A stretch of 64,000 nucleotides of DNA from Actinosynnema pretiosum. Its GTDB lineage: Bacteria > Actinomycetota > Actinomycetes > Mycobacteriales > Pseudonocardiaceae. Of the stretch, positions 30,494 to 39,556 are shown one piece after another. The DNA is taken from positions 124,001 to 188,000 of the forward strand of contig NZ_JAMTCF010000014.1 of the NCBI RefSeq assembly GCF_024171695.1, read 5' to 3'. Numbering within the stretch: position 1 is the stretch's first letter; the number at the start of each line of letters is the position of its first letter. The notes beneath the pieces were generated by a model. The model searched no databases and was not told the DNA's origin. It was given only the letters and a program-made list of their open reading frames with translations. The position numbers were made by a program, and so were the translations under genes.

Positions 30494-31441
30494 TCAGTTC
30501 CCGCCGGGGTCCGTTCCGGCGTTGAGCCTGGCGGCGCTGCCGGGCGCCATCCGCCCGGCGGTCTCGAGCAGCCACCGCCTGTGGGTGGCGACGTCGGTCC
30601 AGACGCCGTAGCCGGGCCGGCCCTGTTCGTCGCGGGTGGAGCAGGGGCGGGGGCCGGCGTAGTTCGGGTCGCCGTCGCGGGAGGTGACGCCGACCAGCAC
30701 GTCCACCCGTCGCCAGCCCAGTCGCAGCGGCAGCACCTGGGGGCCGCCGGAGTCCTTGTTGCAGGCCATCGCGGGCAGGTCGGCGGCCGCGCGGGTGCAC
30801 AGCTCGCCGGTGGGGGCGATCCAGTCGCACAGCCCGGTGTCCTGCACCACGGTCTCCAGCTGCTGCAGGCGCTCGGGCAGCTGGGTGCGGCAGTGCGGGG
30901 CGGCGCCGTCGGCGTCCTCGCACCACCGACCCCACCCGGCGATCAGGGTGGCGGTGCCGGTGGTCGGGGTGGTCGGGGACAGCAGCGCGGCCCGCTGCGG
31001 CACGGCCCGCTCCAGCACCACCACCGCGAGGTCGTCGCCGGGCCGGTCCGGGTCGTAGGCGGGGTGGGCGCGCACGGCGGCGATCGTGGCCGCGGTGCCG
31101 CCCGCGGTGCGGTGCAGCGAGCCCACGCGGGCGATCGAGGCGCCGGGGGTCAGCAGCGGGGCGCAGTGCCCGGCGGTGAGCACCACCGCGGGCGAGGCTT
31201 CGCCGCCGGTGACCGCCCGGTCCACCCCGGAGTCGATCAGGGTTCCGCCGCAGGTGTGCTCGCCCGGCGTGGCCTGCAGGGAGACCATCCACGGGTGGGC
31301 GGCGGGCGCGTCGTGGCCGCCGACGATGAAAGGCCGCACCGGTTCGGCCAGTGCCGCGGGCGCGCCGGAGGCGACCAGCGTCGCCATGGCCAGCACGAGG
31401 GCCGCGGCGCGCCCGGTGGGGGTGTTGCGGGTCGATCGCAA
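30494..31441 (-). CDS. Secreted trypsin-like serine protease (S1), TTG start
   Basis: A signal peptide (ALVLAMATLVASGAPAALA) is followed by FIVGG, so it is a secreted zymogen-like S1 protease. The triad is His92 (VLTAGHC), Asp136/137 (PGDDLAVV) and Ser231 (CNKDSGGP). The oxyanion glycine of the usual GDSGGP is lysine (KDSGGP), and the S1-pocket position is not aspartate, so specificity probably differs from trypsin. TTG 31441 with GGGAG upstream is the only start that gives a complete signal peptide. A second S1 protease with the same start type lies at 52627. Confidence 0.85.
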   Translation of the reverse strand: MRSTRNTPTGRAAALVLAMATLVASGAPAALAEPVRPFIVGGHDAPAAHPWMVSLQATPGEHTCGGTLIDSGVDRAVTGGEASPAVVLTAGHCAPLLTPGASIARVGSLHRTAGGTAATIAAVRAHPAYDPDRPGDDLAVVVLERAVPQRAALLSPTTPTTGTATLIAGWGRWCEDADGAAPHCRTQLPERLQQLETVVQDTGLCDWIAPTGELCTRAAADLPAMACNKDSGGPQVLPLRLGWRRVDVLVGVTSRDGDPNYAGPRPCSTRDEQGRPGYGVWTDVATHRRWLLETAGRMAPGSAARLNAGTDPGGN

Positions 31442-31546
31442 AGCTGTTTCTCCCGGTCGTCTGCGAAGAGGGGACGGTCAGACGGGTGCGAGGGCGCCGC
31501 CGTCGCGCGGGCGAGGCTCGTGCCGTCGCCCACGCGGCGCGGCCGG

Positions 31547-32299
31547 TCACCAGAGGGAGCCGGTGGTGCCGAGGGGGGTGAGCTGGTGCAGCAGGGTCTG
31601 CAGGACGCAGGCGCCCAGGTGGCCCAGGACGAGGCCGGTCAGGCTGGTCCACCGCCACCAGCCCAGGACCGTCAGGGCGATCGGCACCACCACCGGCAGA
31701 GCGCCGGTCGTGGGGTCCTGGCCGGTGGCCAGCAGGTGCACCGCCACCGCCAGGGCCGTCTCGGCGGCGAGCACGTCACCGGTCCAGGGCAGGCCCAGGG
31801 CGGTGCGCAGGCCGCGCGTGAGCAGCAGGGTGAGCGCGAGCGGCGCGATCTGCGTCCATCCTGCGCCCAGCGCGTCCGGCACCGCCTGCCACAACGGTGG
31901 CGGGGCCGCCGCCGGGACGGGGGGTGTCAGGAGCGTGGTGATCGCGGTGACCGGCCAGACGGCCAGCACCGCCCATCCCGCGCTCCACAGGCTGGTGGGG
32001 CACCAGGGCGGGCGCAGCGCGCGGTCCTGCCCGCGCAGCAGCGCCAGCGCCACGGCCAGGGTGAGCGTGACCAGCGTCAGGGACGCCAGCGCGCCGCCGA
32101 CGTCCCAGGACCAGGCAAGCGGTTCGCCGCGTTCGCGGGCGTCGTGCGCCCGCTGGGCGTGCCGGCGGCACACCAGCAGCGTCGCCGCGCAGCACAACGG
32201 CAGGGCCATCGGCGGCCACCGGTGACGGTGCTGCTCGCGGTCGGGGACCGCGACGGCGGCGGATCGGCGGATCGGGGACAGGGGGGAGCCAGGGGACAC
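31547..32299 (-). CDS. Polytopic membrane protein, unknown (250 aa)
   Basis: About six hydrophobic helices are visible (MALPLCCAATLLV, ASLTLVTLTLAVALALL, AVLAVWPVTAITTLL, IAPLALTLLLTRGL, ALPVVVPIALTVLGWW, LTGLVLGHLGACVLQTLL). The final GHLxACVLQTLLHQ helix recalls the last helix of CPBP-type membrane proteases, but the EExxR motif is not present, so I do not assign that family. GTG 32299 has GAGG 7 nt upstream; ATG 32209 is another option. Confidence 0.6.
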   Translation of the reverse strand: MSPGSPLSPIRRSAAVAVPDREQHRHRWPPMALPLCCAATLLVCRRHAQRAHDARERGEPLAWSWDVGGALASLTLVTLTLAVALALLRGQDRALRPPWCPTSLWSAGWAVLAVWPVTAITTLLTPPVPAAAPPPLWQAVPDALGAGWTQIAPLALTLLLTRGLRTALGLPWTGDVLAAETALAVAVHLLATGQDPTTGALPVVVPIALTVLGWWRWTSLTGLVLGHLGACVLQTLLHQLTPLGTTGSLW

Positions 32300-33229
32300 G
32301 AAAGCCTCAGGGGCGGGGAGAGGGTGAGAGGTGGGGAGACGGAACGCGGGCAGGGCGACGGGCGCGGCGGTCGACCGCTACCCCGGCGGCCGCGTCGCGG
32401 CGTCCATGGGCATGGCCGCCCGCTGCGCGGCCAGACGCTTCCCACCGGAGTCGGGGTCCAGGCAGCGGGTGGGATCGAGGTCGTGCTCGCCTGCCGGGTC
32501 GACGGCGGCGCGCGGTGGCCCGTCCGTGCCGTCGTGGTGTGATCGCGGCGGGTCGGTGATCCGCCGCGCGGGCGAAGCGGTGGCGGGCCCGAGCAGCGGC
32601 GGCACGGTGCGGGTGTCCGGGTGCAGTGATCGTCTGACTCTGCGCACGATCTTCCTGTTCGTCCTGTGCGGACTGCATCTCGTGGGCGGGTGGTCGGGGC
32701 GTTTCGGCGCCCCCGTCCGTGCCGGAACAGGAGAGCGCAAATGCGGGGCTTTGGGATCGTGGGCGGGGAACGCGTTCGGCCCCAGGCTTATGCCGATCGA
32801 GTGCCTGGGGCCGAACGGGGGTGCCGCGGGCTGCGGGCCACAGCGCGTTGGCAACGGATCGGCAGCACCGCCCCTCGTGCGGTACGTGCGCCGCTGCCGC
32901 GACTGCGGCCAGGCCCCCTGTGAAGGCGGCAGGCCCGGATGCGGCCACCCGTCGTCGACGCCGACCCGTCCGAGCCTGGCTGACTCCCCACGGGGGCGGT
33001 GTCGTCGACACGCCACAGCAAACTCGATCTTGTGGACGGTGGCCATCCCTACGGCCGCGACGATCAACGACAATCCCGCACGCCGACGGCACGACCACGA
33101 CAATCCACGACAACCGCCGCGAGTCCGCACATCGGCGGAGACAGTGCGATCGATCCGGCGTAGATCGGTACCCCATTCGATGGACGCGCGCCTGCGCCGG
33201 GACCACCCGGCGGGGCTGAGGAGAGCACG
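32300..33229. other. Long intergenic region with a 15-bp hairpin
   Basis: About 930 nt carry no gene I can support; several open frames exist but lack ribosome sites and coding pattern. A perfect inverted repeat CGTTCGGCCCCAGGC (32773-32787) / GCCTGGGGCCGAACG (32803-32817) is terminator-like. Near 33065-33120 the sequence ACGACAA(T/C)C occurs three times upstream of the XRE-TPR gene and may bind a regulator. The AT-richer 33010-33130 stretch should hold that gene's promoter. Confidence 0.5.
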
Positions 33230-34534
33230 ATGACGCCCCCTGTCAGGGACGAGGGCACAACCCCGTTCGCCGAACTGCTGGACCAGCTCGGCACCCGCCG
33301 GGAACTCGGACGGCGACTGGAGGTCTCCCCCGAGTCCGTGGGCCGCTGGGCGCGCGGTGGCAGCCGACCCGACGCGGCCAACCGCCGCCGACTGCTGCAG
33401 CTCGTCCGCGACGAGCTCGGCCGGACCCTGTCCCCGTCCCAGCTGGCCGGGATCGTCGAGGGCAGGCACAGACTGGCCGACCTGACCCCCGAGCACACCG
33501 AACGGCACCCCCCGGACGGCGCGACCCCGCCCCCGGTCGACCTGGTCACCGGCGCGCGACTGCTCACGCAGCGACTGCACTCCCGACAGGTGCCAGAGAC
33601 GAGTCTGGAGTGGTACTGGGACCGGCTGTCCCTGCTGTGCACCGAGTTCGTGCACCTGCGGCCCGCGGCGTGGTTCCCGCGCCTGCTGGAGCTGTGGGAG
33701 CTGATCCGCGCGCACCTGGACGAGGGCGCCCACCCCCGGCAGAGCGGGCAGGTGCACCTGCTGGGCGCCCTGACCGGCGCCGTCCTGGCCCACGGCTGCC
33801 ACGTGATGGGCAGGGCGGAGCAGGCGCTGGTGATGGCGCGGATGGCCCAGAGCCTGGCCGAGGCGATCGGCCACCGCGAGCTGGCCGCGTGGGCGCTGGG
33901 CACCCGCGCGCTGGTCACCGACCGCCTGCCGCGCCGCCCACCCCACGCCCCGTCCGCGTTGACGCTGATCGAGCAGGCCCAGAGCGTCCTCGGCGGCAGA
34001 CCCGGCACGGGCGCGGTGCGCCTGCACCTGTACCGCGCCGCGTTCGCCGCGCGCACGGGCGACACCGGCCTGGCGCTGCGCTCACGGATCGCAGCCCTAC
34101 GCGCGCGCGACCGCCTGCCGGACGAGCCGGGCGAGCTGGACGTGCTCGGCGGCATCCTGACCCTGGGCCACGCCAAGCACGAGGCGCTGGCGGCCTCGGC
34201 GCTGCTGGCCGCCGGAAACCACGCCGACGCCGCCGACGCCGCGCGCCAGGCGATCACCGCCTACGACCACGGGCCCGCCCACGAGCGCTCGTGGGGCGAC
34301 CTGGCGATCGCCCGCCTGGACCTGGCCGCGGCCCACGCCGCGCGCGGGGACCACGACGCGGCCGCCCACGCCGCGCGCCCGGTGCTCGACCTGGACGAGC
34401 AGGACCTGCTCGCCCCCCTGCTGCCGGCCCTGCACCGGCTGGCCCACCACCTCGGCACGCCCACCGGGGAAGGGCGCACCGCACGCGAGCTGCGGCAGGA
34501 GATCGCCACGCTCCACGGGGGTCGAACCCCCTAG
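33230..34534 (+). CDS. XRE-TPR regulator coupled to a kinase-like gene
   Basis: Residues about 10-65 form a short helix-turn-helix (FAELLDQLGTRRELGRRLEV, SPESVGRWARGGSRP). The rest is helical repeats (WEWYWD region onward: LLELWELIRAHLDEGAHPRQ, LALRSRIAALRARDRLPDE, HADAADAARQAITAYDHG). GAGGAG precedes the ATG. The APH-like kinase gene starts 20 nt after its stop. A pair of the same two families lies at 54366-56671. It is probably a cytoplasmic regulator whose TPR part senses a ligand. Confidence 0.8.
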   Translation: MTPPVRDEGTTPFAELLDQLGTRRELGRRLEVSPESVGRWARGGSRPDAANRRRLLQLVRDELGRTLSPSQLAGIVEGRHRLADLTPEHTERHPPDGATPPPVDLVTGARLLTQRLHSRQVPETSLEWYWDRLSLLCTEFVHLRPAAWFPRLLELWELIRAHLDEGAHPRQSGQVHLLGALTGAVLAHGCHVMGRAEQALVMARMAQSLAEAIGHRELAAWALGTRALVTDRLPRRPPHAPSALTLIEQAQSVLGGRPGTGAVRLHLYRAAFAARTGDTGLALRSRIAALRARDRLPDEPGELDVLGGILTLGHAKHEALAASALLAAGNHADAADAARQAITAYDHGPAHERSWGDLAIARLDLAAAHAARGDHDAAAHAARPVLDLDEQDLLAPLLPALHRLAHHLGTPTGEGRTARELRQEIATLHGGRTP

Positions 34535-34554
34535 AAAAGGGGAACAATCCCGGT

Positions 34555-35484
34555 GTGCCCTCCGACTCGAGACCGGCAGCCGCGCCCGCCACCGACCACA
34601 CCCCGGCCCCGCTCGCGGTGGCCGCCGCGGCCTGCGCGGCCGCGGGGTTGGACGCGCGCGACGCGCAGCTCGTGCACCACTACGCCAGCGCGGTCGTGCA
34701 CCTGCCGCGCGCGGGCGCGGTGGCCAGGATCGGCCCTGGGGACCGGACCGCGGCGGCGGACCGCTGCCTGGCGTTGGTGCGCTGGCTGATCGACGAGGGC
34801 TTCCCCGTCCCGGCCCCGCTGGGCGGCCTGCGCGCCGTGCACGTCGCCAGCTCCACGGTGACCTTCTGGCACCACCACCCCCAGCACGGCGCGGCGACGT
34901 CCCGGCTGGACTCCGCCGCGCTGGGCGCGCTGTTGCGACGCCTGCACGACCTGCCCGACCCGCCGGTCGACCTGCCGTCGTGGCGTCCCCTGACCGGCCT
35001 GGAGCAGGCGCTGACCGAACCCTGGTCGCACGAGGCCCTACCCGACGACGACCGCGACTGGGTGCTGCGGCGCATCGCCGCCGTGCGCGCCGGACTCGAC
35101 CACGCCCACCTCCCCCTGGGCCGGGGGCTGATCCACGGCGACGCCTGGGCGGGCAACCTGCTCCACGGCGCGCGCGGGCGGGTCCTGCTGGGCGACTGGG
35201 ACGACGTGGCGTGGGGGCCGCGCGAGGTCGACCTCGTCCCCACCTGGCACGCCGCCCGCCGCTACCGCGACGAACCCGACTGGACCACCCGCTTCGCCGC
35301 CGCCTACGGCCACGACCTGGCCGCGAGCACCCCGGACTTCGAGCTGCTGATGCAGATGCGCGACCTCGTCCAGATCAGCGGCCCCCTCAGGCACGCCGCC
35401 CACTCACCCGTCCACGCCCGAGCGCTGCGACAACGCCTGGACGGCACCCGCGCACGCGACAGCCGACGCTGGCACCAGTTCTGA
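34555..35484 (+). CDS. Aminoglycoside phosphotransferase (APH)-fold kinase
   Basis: The catalytic loop HGDAWAGNLL (His194, Asp196) and the metal-binding DWDD motif (GDWDDVAWGPREVDLVP) are intact. The N-terminal lobe is short, as in other divergent APH proteins. At 309 aa it is full length. GTG 34555 has AAGGGGA upstream. Many such enzymes do not confer antibiotic resistance and phosphorylate unknown metabolites. Being 20 nt behind an XRE-TPR gene suggests its expression or substrate is linked to that regulator. The paralogous pair at 54366-56671 strengthens this. Confidence 0.85.
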   Translation: MPSDSRPAAAPATDHTPAPLAVAAAACAAAGLDARDAQLVHHYASAVVHLPRAGAVARIGPGDRTAAADRCLALVRWLIDEGFPVPAPLGGLRAVHVASSTVTFWHHHPQHGAATSRLDSAALGALLRRLHDLPDPPVDLPSWRPLTGLEQALTEPWSHEALPDDDRDWVLRRIAAVRAGLDHAHLPLGRGLIHGDAWAGNLLHGARGRVLLGDWDDVAWGPREVDLVPTWHAARRYRDEPDWTTRFAAAYGHDLAASTPDFELLMQMRDLVQISGPLRHAAHSPVHARALRQRLDGTRARDSRRWHQF

Positions 35485-35555
35485 CCAAGCAGGCGTCCGT
35501 GACGGTGTGGGAAACCAGGCCGGACGCTGTCCACTCCCGCGGTGGGCACGCGAGT

Positions 35556-36758
35556 TCAGAGCGGACCGCGCGCCTGCAGGGCGGCGCGCAGGCGGCGGGA
35601 GTGCTCGCCCCGCGCGTGGCGCTCCACCGCCGTGTGGGCGAGTCGGCGGATCCTGGGGCGGTCGAGCACCTCGGCCGGGGAGTGCCGGAGCGCGGCCGAG
35701 AGCGCGTCGACCGCGCGGTCGGGCCGGTCGTGCTGCGCCCAGGCGCGGGCCAGGTCGATGTGCAGCCGGGCACGGCGCTCGGGGGTGGGGAACTGGCCAG
35801 GGCGCAGGCCGTGGGCGGCGTGCAGCGCCTGGCCGGACTCGCCCAGTGCCCAGTGCGTGCCCACCCGGTACAGGCGCAGCTGCGCCTCGGTGGGCGTGGC
35901 ACCCCCGAGGATCACCACCGGCGGGCCCCCTGTGGGGAGGGCGCGGTGGGCGCGGTCGGCCTCGGCGAGCAGTTCCATCGCGGTGGCGCGGTCCGCGGCC
36001 TGGGCGGCGGTGTAGGCGCTGCTGCACAGCATCTGCACGTAGACCGTCCACCCGGTCCGGTCGCCCGGCCCGCACGCCTGCAGGCCCTCCAGGGCGGTCA
36101 GGGTGATCGTCTCGGCCAGGGCGGTGCGGCCGTCGTGGCGCAGCACCACGCTCTGCGCCCGCACCGCCAGCGCCAGCGCCGCGGGCGAGCCCGACAGGCG
36201 GGCGTGGGTCACCGCCCGGTCGGCCGCGCGCCCGGCGTCGGCCAGGGCGCCGACCTTGTCCAGGGTGTGGGTGGCCAGCTCGTAGCAGGAGGCCAGCGCG
36301 CGATGGCCGCGCCGATCCCCTCCGGCCAGTTCGTGGGCGGCGGCGAGCAGGGTGGGCAGGGCCTGGACGAGCTGGCCGTGTCTGCCGCGGTCGAACAGGG
36401 CGCGGCCCCGGTCGAGCAGGGCGGCCACGGCCGCCGGGGAGTTGCGCGCGGGCGGCGGCGGCAGGGCGATGAGCGCGTCGCCCACCCGGTCGAGCAGCCC
36501 GGCGGAGACCGCGCCCCCAATCAAGGTCAGGAAACCCCTGCGGTCCACGTCGTCCCCGCTCTCGCTCGTCGGCTGCCTTGGGGGGACGGTAGCCAGTCCG
36601 AGCGTCTCGGGTGGGATGCGGTGGCAGGCGGCCAGGTGTCGCAGCGTGTCCAGGTCCACCGGTCCGCCCTGCTCGATCCGGTCCAGCGCCCAGCGCGAGA
36701 ACCCCGCCGGGCGGCCGGACTCCGCCTGACTGTGACGGCGTTGCTGGCGGGCGCCCAT
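35556..36758 (-). CDS. TPR-like regulator with short helix-turn-helix
   Basis: The N-terminus (ARQQRRHSQAESGRPAGFSR, then WALDRIEQGGPVDLDTLRHL) is an XRE-type domain lacking its first few residues, so the true start may lie further upstream or the gene may be slightly truncated. VDRRGFLTLIGGAVSAGLLD follows, a Tat-like internal stretch also seen in the regulators at 37945 and 54366. The remaining 300 residues are helical repeats. The ribosome site before ATG 36758 is poor. Its 3' end is 72 nt from the kinase gene end, convergent. Confidence 0.7.
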   Translation of the reverse strand: MGARQQRRHSQAESGRPAGFSRWALDRIEQGGPVDLDTLRHLAACHRIPPETLGLATVPPRQPTSESGDDVDRRGFLTLIGGAVSAGLLDRVGDALIALPPPPARNSPAAVAALLDRGRALFDRGRHGQLVQALPTLLAAAHELAGGDRRGHRALASCYELATHTLDKVGALADAGRAADRAVTHARLSGSPAALALAVRAQSVVLRHDGRTALAETITLTALEGLQACGPGDRTGWTVYVQMLCSSAYTAAQAADRATAMELLAEADRAHRALPTGGPPVVILGGATPTEAQLRLYRVGTHWALGESGQALHAAHGLRPGQFPTPERRARLHIDLARAWAQHDRPDRAVDALSAALRHSPAEVLDRPRIRRLAHTAVERHARGEHSRRLRAALQARGPL

Positions 36759-36852
36759 TCCAGCAGCCTGCCGCTGTTCCCCAGCGCCGAGCGGGGGCTC
36801 GGATGGCGGTCGTCGTGGTGGTCCATTACCACTCGGGCAGACCGGACCTCGT

Positions 36853-37302
36853 CTACACCATGCTGCCCGCAGATGAACGCATCTCCTCCGATGAGGTGTG
36901 CACCCGCAGCGCCGCGCGGCAGCCGGTCACCGATCTGCGCAGGGCGACGCTGCACTGCCTGACGGCCTCGGACAGCCGGGCGGACGTCGATTTCTGATCC
37001 GCCTGCGCCGCCCGGCGGGCGCACCCGGCCGTGCGCCACGCGAGGTCGATGGTGTCGACCAGTTCGTGCAGCCTGGGCGCGGAGCACAGCAACGCCGCAT
37101 CAGCGGCGGCTGCTCCGGTCCGCAGCAGGACCTCCCGGCAGGAGGTGGCGTGCGCGCTCTCGGCCAGCAGGAGCACCAGCGCGGTCAGCCCCCACCGCAG
37201 GTCGAGCCGGTCGGGCACGAGGGCGTCGGCGGCCTGCTCCAGCAGCACCAGGTAGCAGTGCCGCCACCCGCGTCGATCGGTCGCCCCGCGCAGTCCTCGC
37301 AT
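36853..37302 (-). CDS. Hypothetical helical protein (149 aa)
   Basis: It reads WRHCYLVLLEQAADALVPDR, LRWGLTALVLLLAESAHATS and SAPRLHELVDTIDLAWRTAG, which looks like real helical protein. No ribosome site is clear at ATG 37302 and no family is recognised. It is rich in Cys and Arg at the end. It lies upstream of the TPR regulator on the same strand and could be an N-terminal or partner protein of it. Support is only moderate. Confidence 0.4.
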   Translation of the reverse strand: MRGLRGATDRRGWRHCYLVLLEQAADALVPDRLDLRWGLTALVLLLAESAHATSCREVLLRTGAAAADAALLCSAPRLHELVDTIDLAWRTAGCARRAAQADQKSTSARLSEAVRQCSVALRRSVTGCRAALRVHTSSEEMRSSAGSMV

Positions 37303-37340
37303 GGCTTGGAATCTGCCGTCCGGCAGGCGCGTGCGGCAGG

Positions 37341-37375
37341 GGTTTCCTGTTGCCCGTCAAAGGTTTCCTGTTGCC
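37341..37375. promoter_or_regulatory. Two direct repeats GGTTTCCTGTTGCC
   Basis: The 14-mer occurs exactly at 37341-37354 and 37362-37375, 21 bp apart, about two helical turns. It lies between two divergent genes (minus gene ending its 5' side at 37302, plus gene starting about 37491), a typical operator position. Confidence 0.55.
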
Positions 37376-37490
37376 AAACCCGTCGCCCCCTGAGGGATGG
37401 CCAGGGCAGCTGACGATCGCCCAGCCCGCGTGGGTCCGGGACAGCGGCCGCGCGACGCTACCGCAGGCCACCCGAACGTCTTACGGAGTG

Positions 37491-37958
37491 GTGACCCGCA
37501 GGCGTGGTGGCGTCAGCCTCACGGCTGCTGTACGTCGCGCCGCACTTCGAGTCGCCAGGCTCCCCCTGCTCACCGCGCTGACGCGCCACACCGACGCCCC
37601 TCTGTGGCGCGCGGCCGCCGACCAAGGGGCACGCTCGTACGCCACGCTGGCCGCCAGGACGCGCTGGGCCCACGGCATCCCGCCGCTGTCCGAGGACGAG
37701 TCGGCCCTGCTGCCTCTGGGACGCTGCGCCCACTGCGACCGGCCCTGGCAGTTCGACCAGGACGGCGCCTGCCCGCGGTGCCCGGCCGCGCTGCAGGGCA
37801 CCACTTCGCAGGACAGCGAGGAAGCCACGCGGTTCCCCGGCCATCCGGTCGACGCCAGCCAGCTGGCCATGCCGGTGCTGCAGGCGCAGGAAAACCGAAG
37901 GCGCACGTCTGCTTCGAGGAGACGCCGGTCCCGCCGGGGAGGACTCAGGCTGGCGTAG
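37491..37958 (+). CDS. Small zinc-ribbon protein
   Basis: The protein has a basic N-terminal half, then CAHCDRPWQFDQDGACPRC, two CxxC knuckles expected to bind zinc, and a basic C-terminus (NRRRTSASRRRRSRRGG). The start is uncertain: GTG 37488 or 37491 follows GGAG closely, and no ATG is available nearby. The zinc ribbon and Arg-rich tail suggest nucleic acid binding. Its last 14 nt overlap the end of the convergent regulator gene. Confidence 0.5.
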   Translation: MTRRRGGVSLTAAVRRAALRVARLPLLTALTRHTDAPLWRAAADQGARSYATLAARTRWAHGIPPLSEDESALLPLGRCAHCDRPWQFDQDGACPRCPAALQGTTSQDSEEATRFPGHPVDASQLAMPVLQAQENRRRTSASRRRRSRRGGLRLA

Positions 37959-39312
37959 CGCAGAAGTCCGCGATCTCACGTGCCAGGTCCTGCGCGCCGG
38001 AATGTCCGGTGAGGGCGAGCGCCTGCCTCCTCAACAGCCCCAGTTGGCCGCGCAGACGCTGCGACTTGACCCTGCGGACCTGGTGCAGCACCGTGTGCCC
38101 CATCTCGACCGCCGTGGCGGTCTCGCCGTCGGCAAGATGACAAGAGGCCAGCAGTGCCTGGTTGAACGCCTGTTGGCGGGCGTGTTCCGGCGGGATGCCG
38201 GTCAGGGTGCGGGTGAGCCCATCGATGGCGATGGCGCGTTGCCCAGGGTCGGTCATCCCCAGGCGGGTGTGGACGCGGGCCGCCGCTGTCCGCATGGCGA
38301 CCTGGTCGAAGAAGCGTGTGTACGGGGTGGTCCGCTCCCCGGCTTCGGCGGCGGCGAAGTCGTCCAGCGCACGTGCCAGTGTGTCCGTGGCCAGGCGTGG
38401 TTTCCCCATGTCGGCGTGGGCGATGGCCTCGTCGGCGGCCAGGAACGCTACGGCGAGCCCTGATTCGGCGTTCTCCGCGGCGATCCGGCCGAGCTTGAAG
38501 TATTTCAGGGCCTCGTCGGGTTGGCCGTTGTCCAAGGGGACGCGGCCGAGGTGGTGCATGACGATGGCGGTGTGCGCGGGATTGTCCGCGCTCTGCGTGA
38601 ATCCCACTGCCTGCAACAGCAGCCGTCGGGCCTCGTCCGACATGGACAGGCCGTGGTCGTGGGCTGTCCATCCGGCCAGGGTCTTGATCTCCGCGATCGC
38701 GGAGAGCAGTTCCGGCCTGGTCTCCTCGGAGCAGCGGGCCGACAGCAGGGAGGTCGCCCACTCGGCGTGGGCCAGGATCACCGAGCGGATCGCCACTCCG
38801 CCGTGGACGAGGTCGTGCGCGCGCAGGCTCGCCGTCACCGCCCGCAGTTGGGCCACGTCGGTGCCGCCCACGAGGTTCGGGGCCGGGACGGCGCGGGACG
38901 CCTGGTCGAACAACGCTTTCTCCGAGCCGAGCAGCGGGGCCCCCAGCATCATCTTTCCCGCTATTCCCAACATCGCACGTCGTCGCATCGTTTCCTCGTC
39001 CTGTGTTTCCGGAGCCCGCCTGACGGCGGGCTGATGGTCGGTGTCGGAGTAGGCGAGTCCCATGAGGCCGCGCGGGATCCCCAGGCCCTCGGCGATGCGT
39101 TCGAGCACTTCGTAGGAACGGACCGGGTGTTTCCCCGTGGAGATGCCGCACACCTCGGACTGGTTCTGTTGGGTCAGCTCCGCGATCACACGTTGCGTCA
39201 CGCCGTGTCTGCCCAGGTGGCGGTAGACGAAACCGATGTCACGGGTGGCCAGTCGCCGTCGCACCTCGGGAATTTCCCAATGGGGCGACAAGTCCCGGAT
39301 TTCATCGTTCAT
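37945..39312 (-). CDS. XRE-TPR regulator divergent from the sugar-nucleotide operon
   Basis: The helix-turn-helix is at residues about 25-80 (GVTQRVIAELTQQNQSEVCG, ISTGKHPVRSYEVLERIAEG, LGIPRGLMGLAY). A RRRAMLGIAGKMMLGAPLLG stretch and helical repeats (LKYFKLGRIAAENAESGLA, LATDTLARALDDFAAAEAGE) follow. ATG 39312 is selected because GGAAGGCGG precedes it. It is transcribed away from the operon starting at 39557, with imperfect inverted boxes between, and is the likely regulator of that operon. The 455-aa length is normal for this class. Confidence 0.85.
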   Translation of the reverse strand: MNDEIRDLSPHWEIPEVRRRLATRDIGFVYRHLGRHGVTQRVIAELTQQNQSEVCGISTGKHPVRSYEVLERIAEGLGIPRGLMGLAYSDTDHQPAVRRAPETQDEETMRRRAMLGIAGKMMLGAPLLGSEKALFDQASRAVPAPNLVGGTDVAQLRAVTASLRAHDLVHGGVAIRSVILAHAEWATSLLSARCSEETRPELLSAIAEIKTLAGWTAHDHGLSMSDEARRLLLQAVGFTQSADNPAHTAIVMHHLGRVPLDNGQPDEALKYFKLGRIAAENAESGLAVAFLAADEAIAHADMGKPRLATDTLARALDDFAAAEAGERTTPYTRFFDQVAMRTAAARVHTRLGMTDPGQRAIAIDGLTRTLTGIPPEHARQQAFNQALLASCHLADGETATAVEMGHTVLHQVRRVKSQRLRGQLGLLRRQALALTGHSGAQDLAREIADFCATPA

Positions 39313-39406
39313 CGGACCGCCTTCCGTGGCGCCTTTCAGCTCTTTCCCGACACTTTCCCGTTCACCGTAGCCATCCCTGCGGTGTTGCGGCAGCACCCTG
39401 ATCGGT

Positions 39407-39459
39407 ACGGCCTATCAGGCGTTCCGATCAACCCCGGAACACAAAGGCCGATAGGTCGT
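39407..39459. promoter_or_regulatory. Inverted ACGrCCTATCrG boxes in the divergent promoter region
   Basis: ACGGCCTATCAGGC at 39407-39420 and the complement of GGCCGATAGGTCGT at 39446-39459 match at 11 of 14 positions in inverted orientation. They lie in the 244-nt gap between the XRE-TPR regulator and the operon it probably controls. Confidence 0.5.
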
Positions 39460-39556
39460 CTCTCTCGCCTGGGCACGCCGTGGAGCGCCACTGTGGTGCC
39501 CCGGCACCGCAAGCGAGCCGGCCTCCTCCTCAAGCGCTGCTCCCGAAAGGGGTGAC

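Noticed and set aside
31547..32299. Assignment of the 250-aa membrane protein to the CPBP protease family
   Set aside because: The EExxR motif and clustered histidines are missing; only the last helix is suggestive.
32331..33233. A 300-residue plus-strand frame in the long intergenic gap, with a CRDCGQAPC stretch
   Set aside because: Composition is not protein-like, it crosses a perfect hairpin, and it overlaps the promoter region of the XRE-TPR gene.
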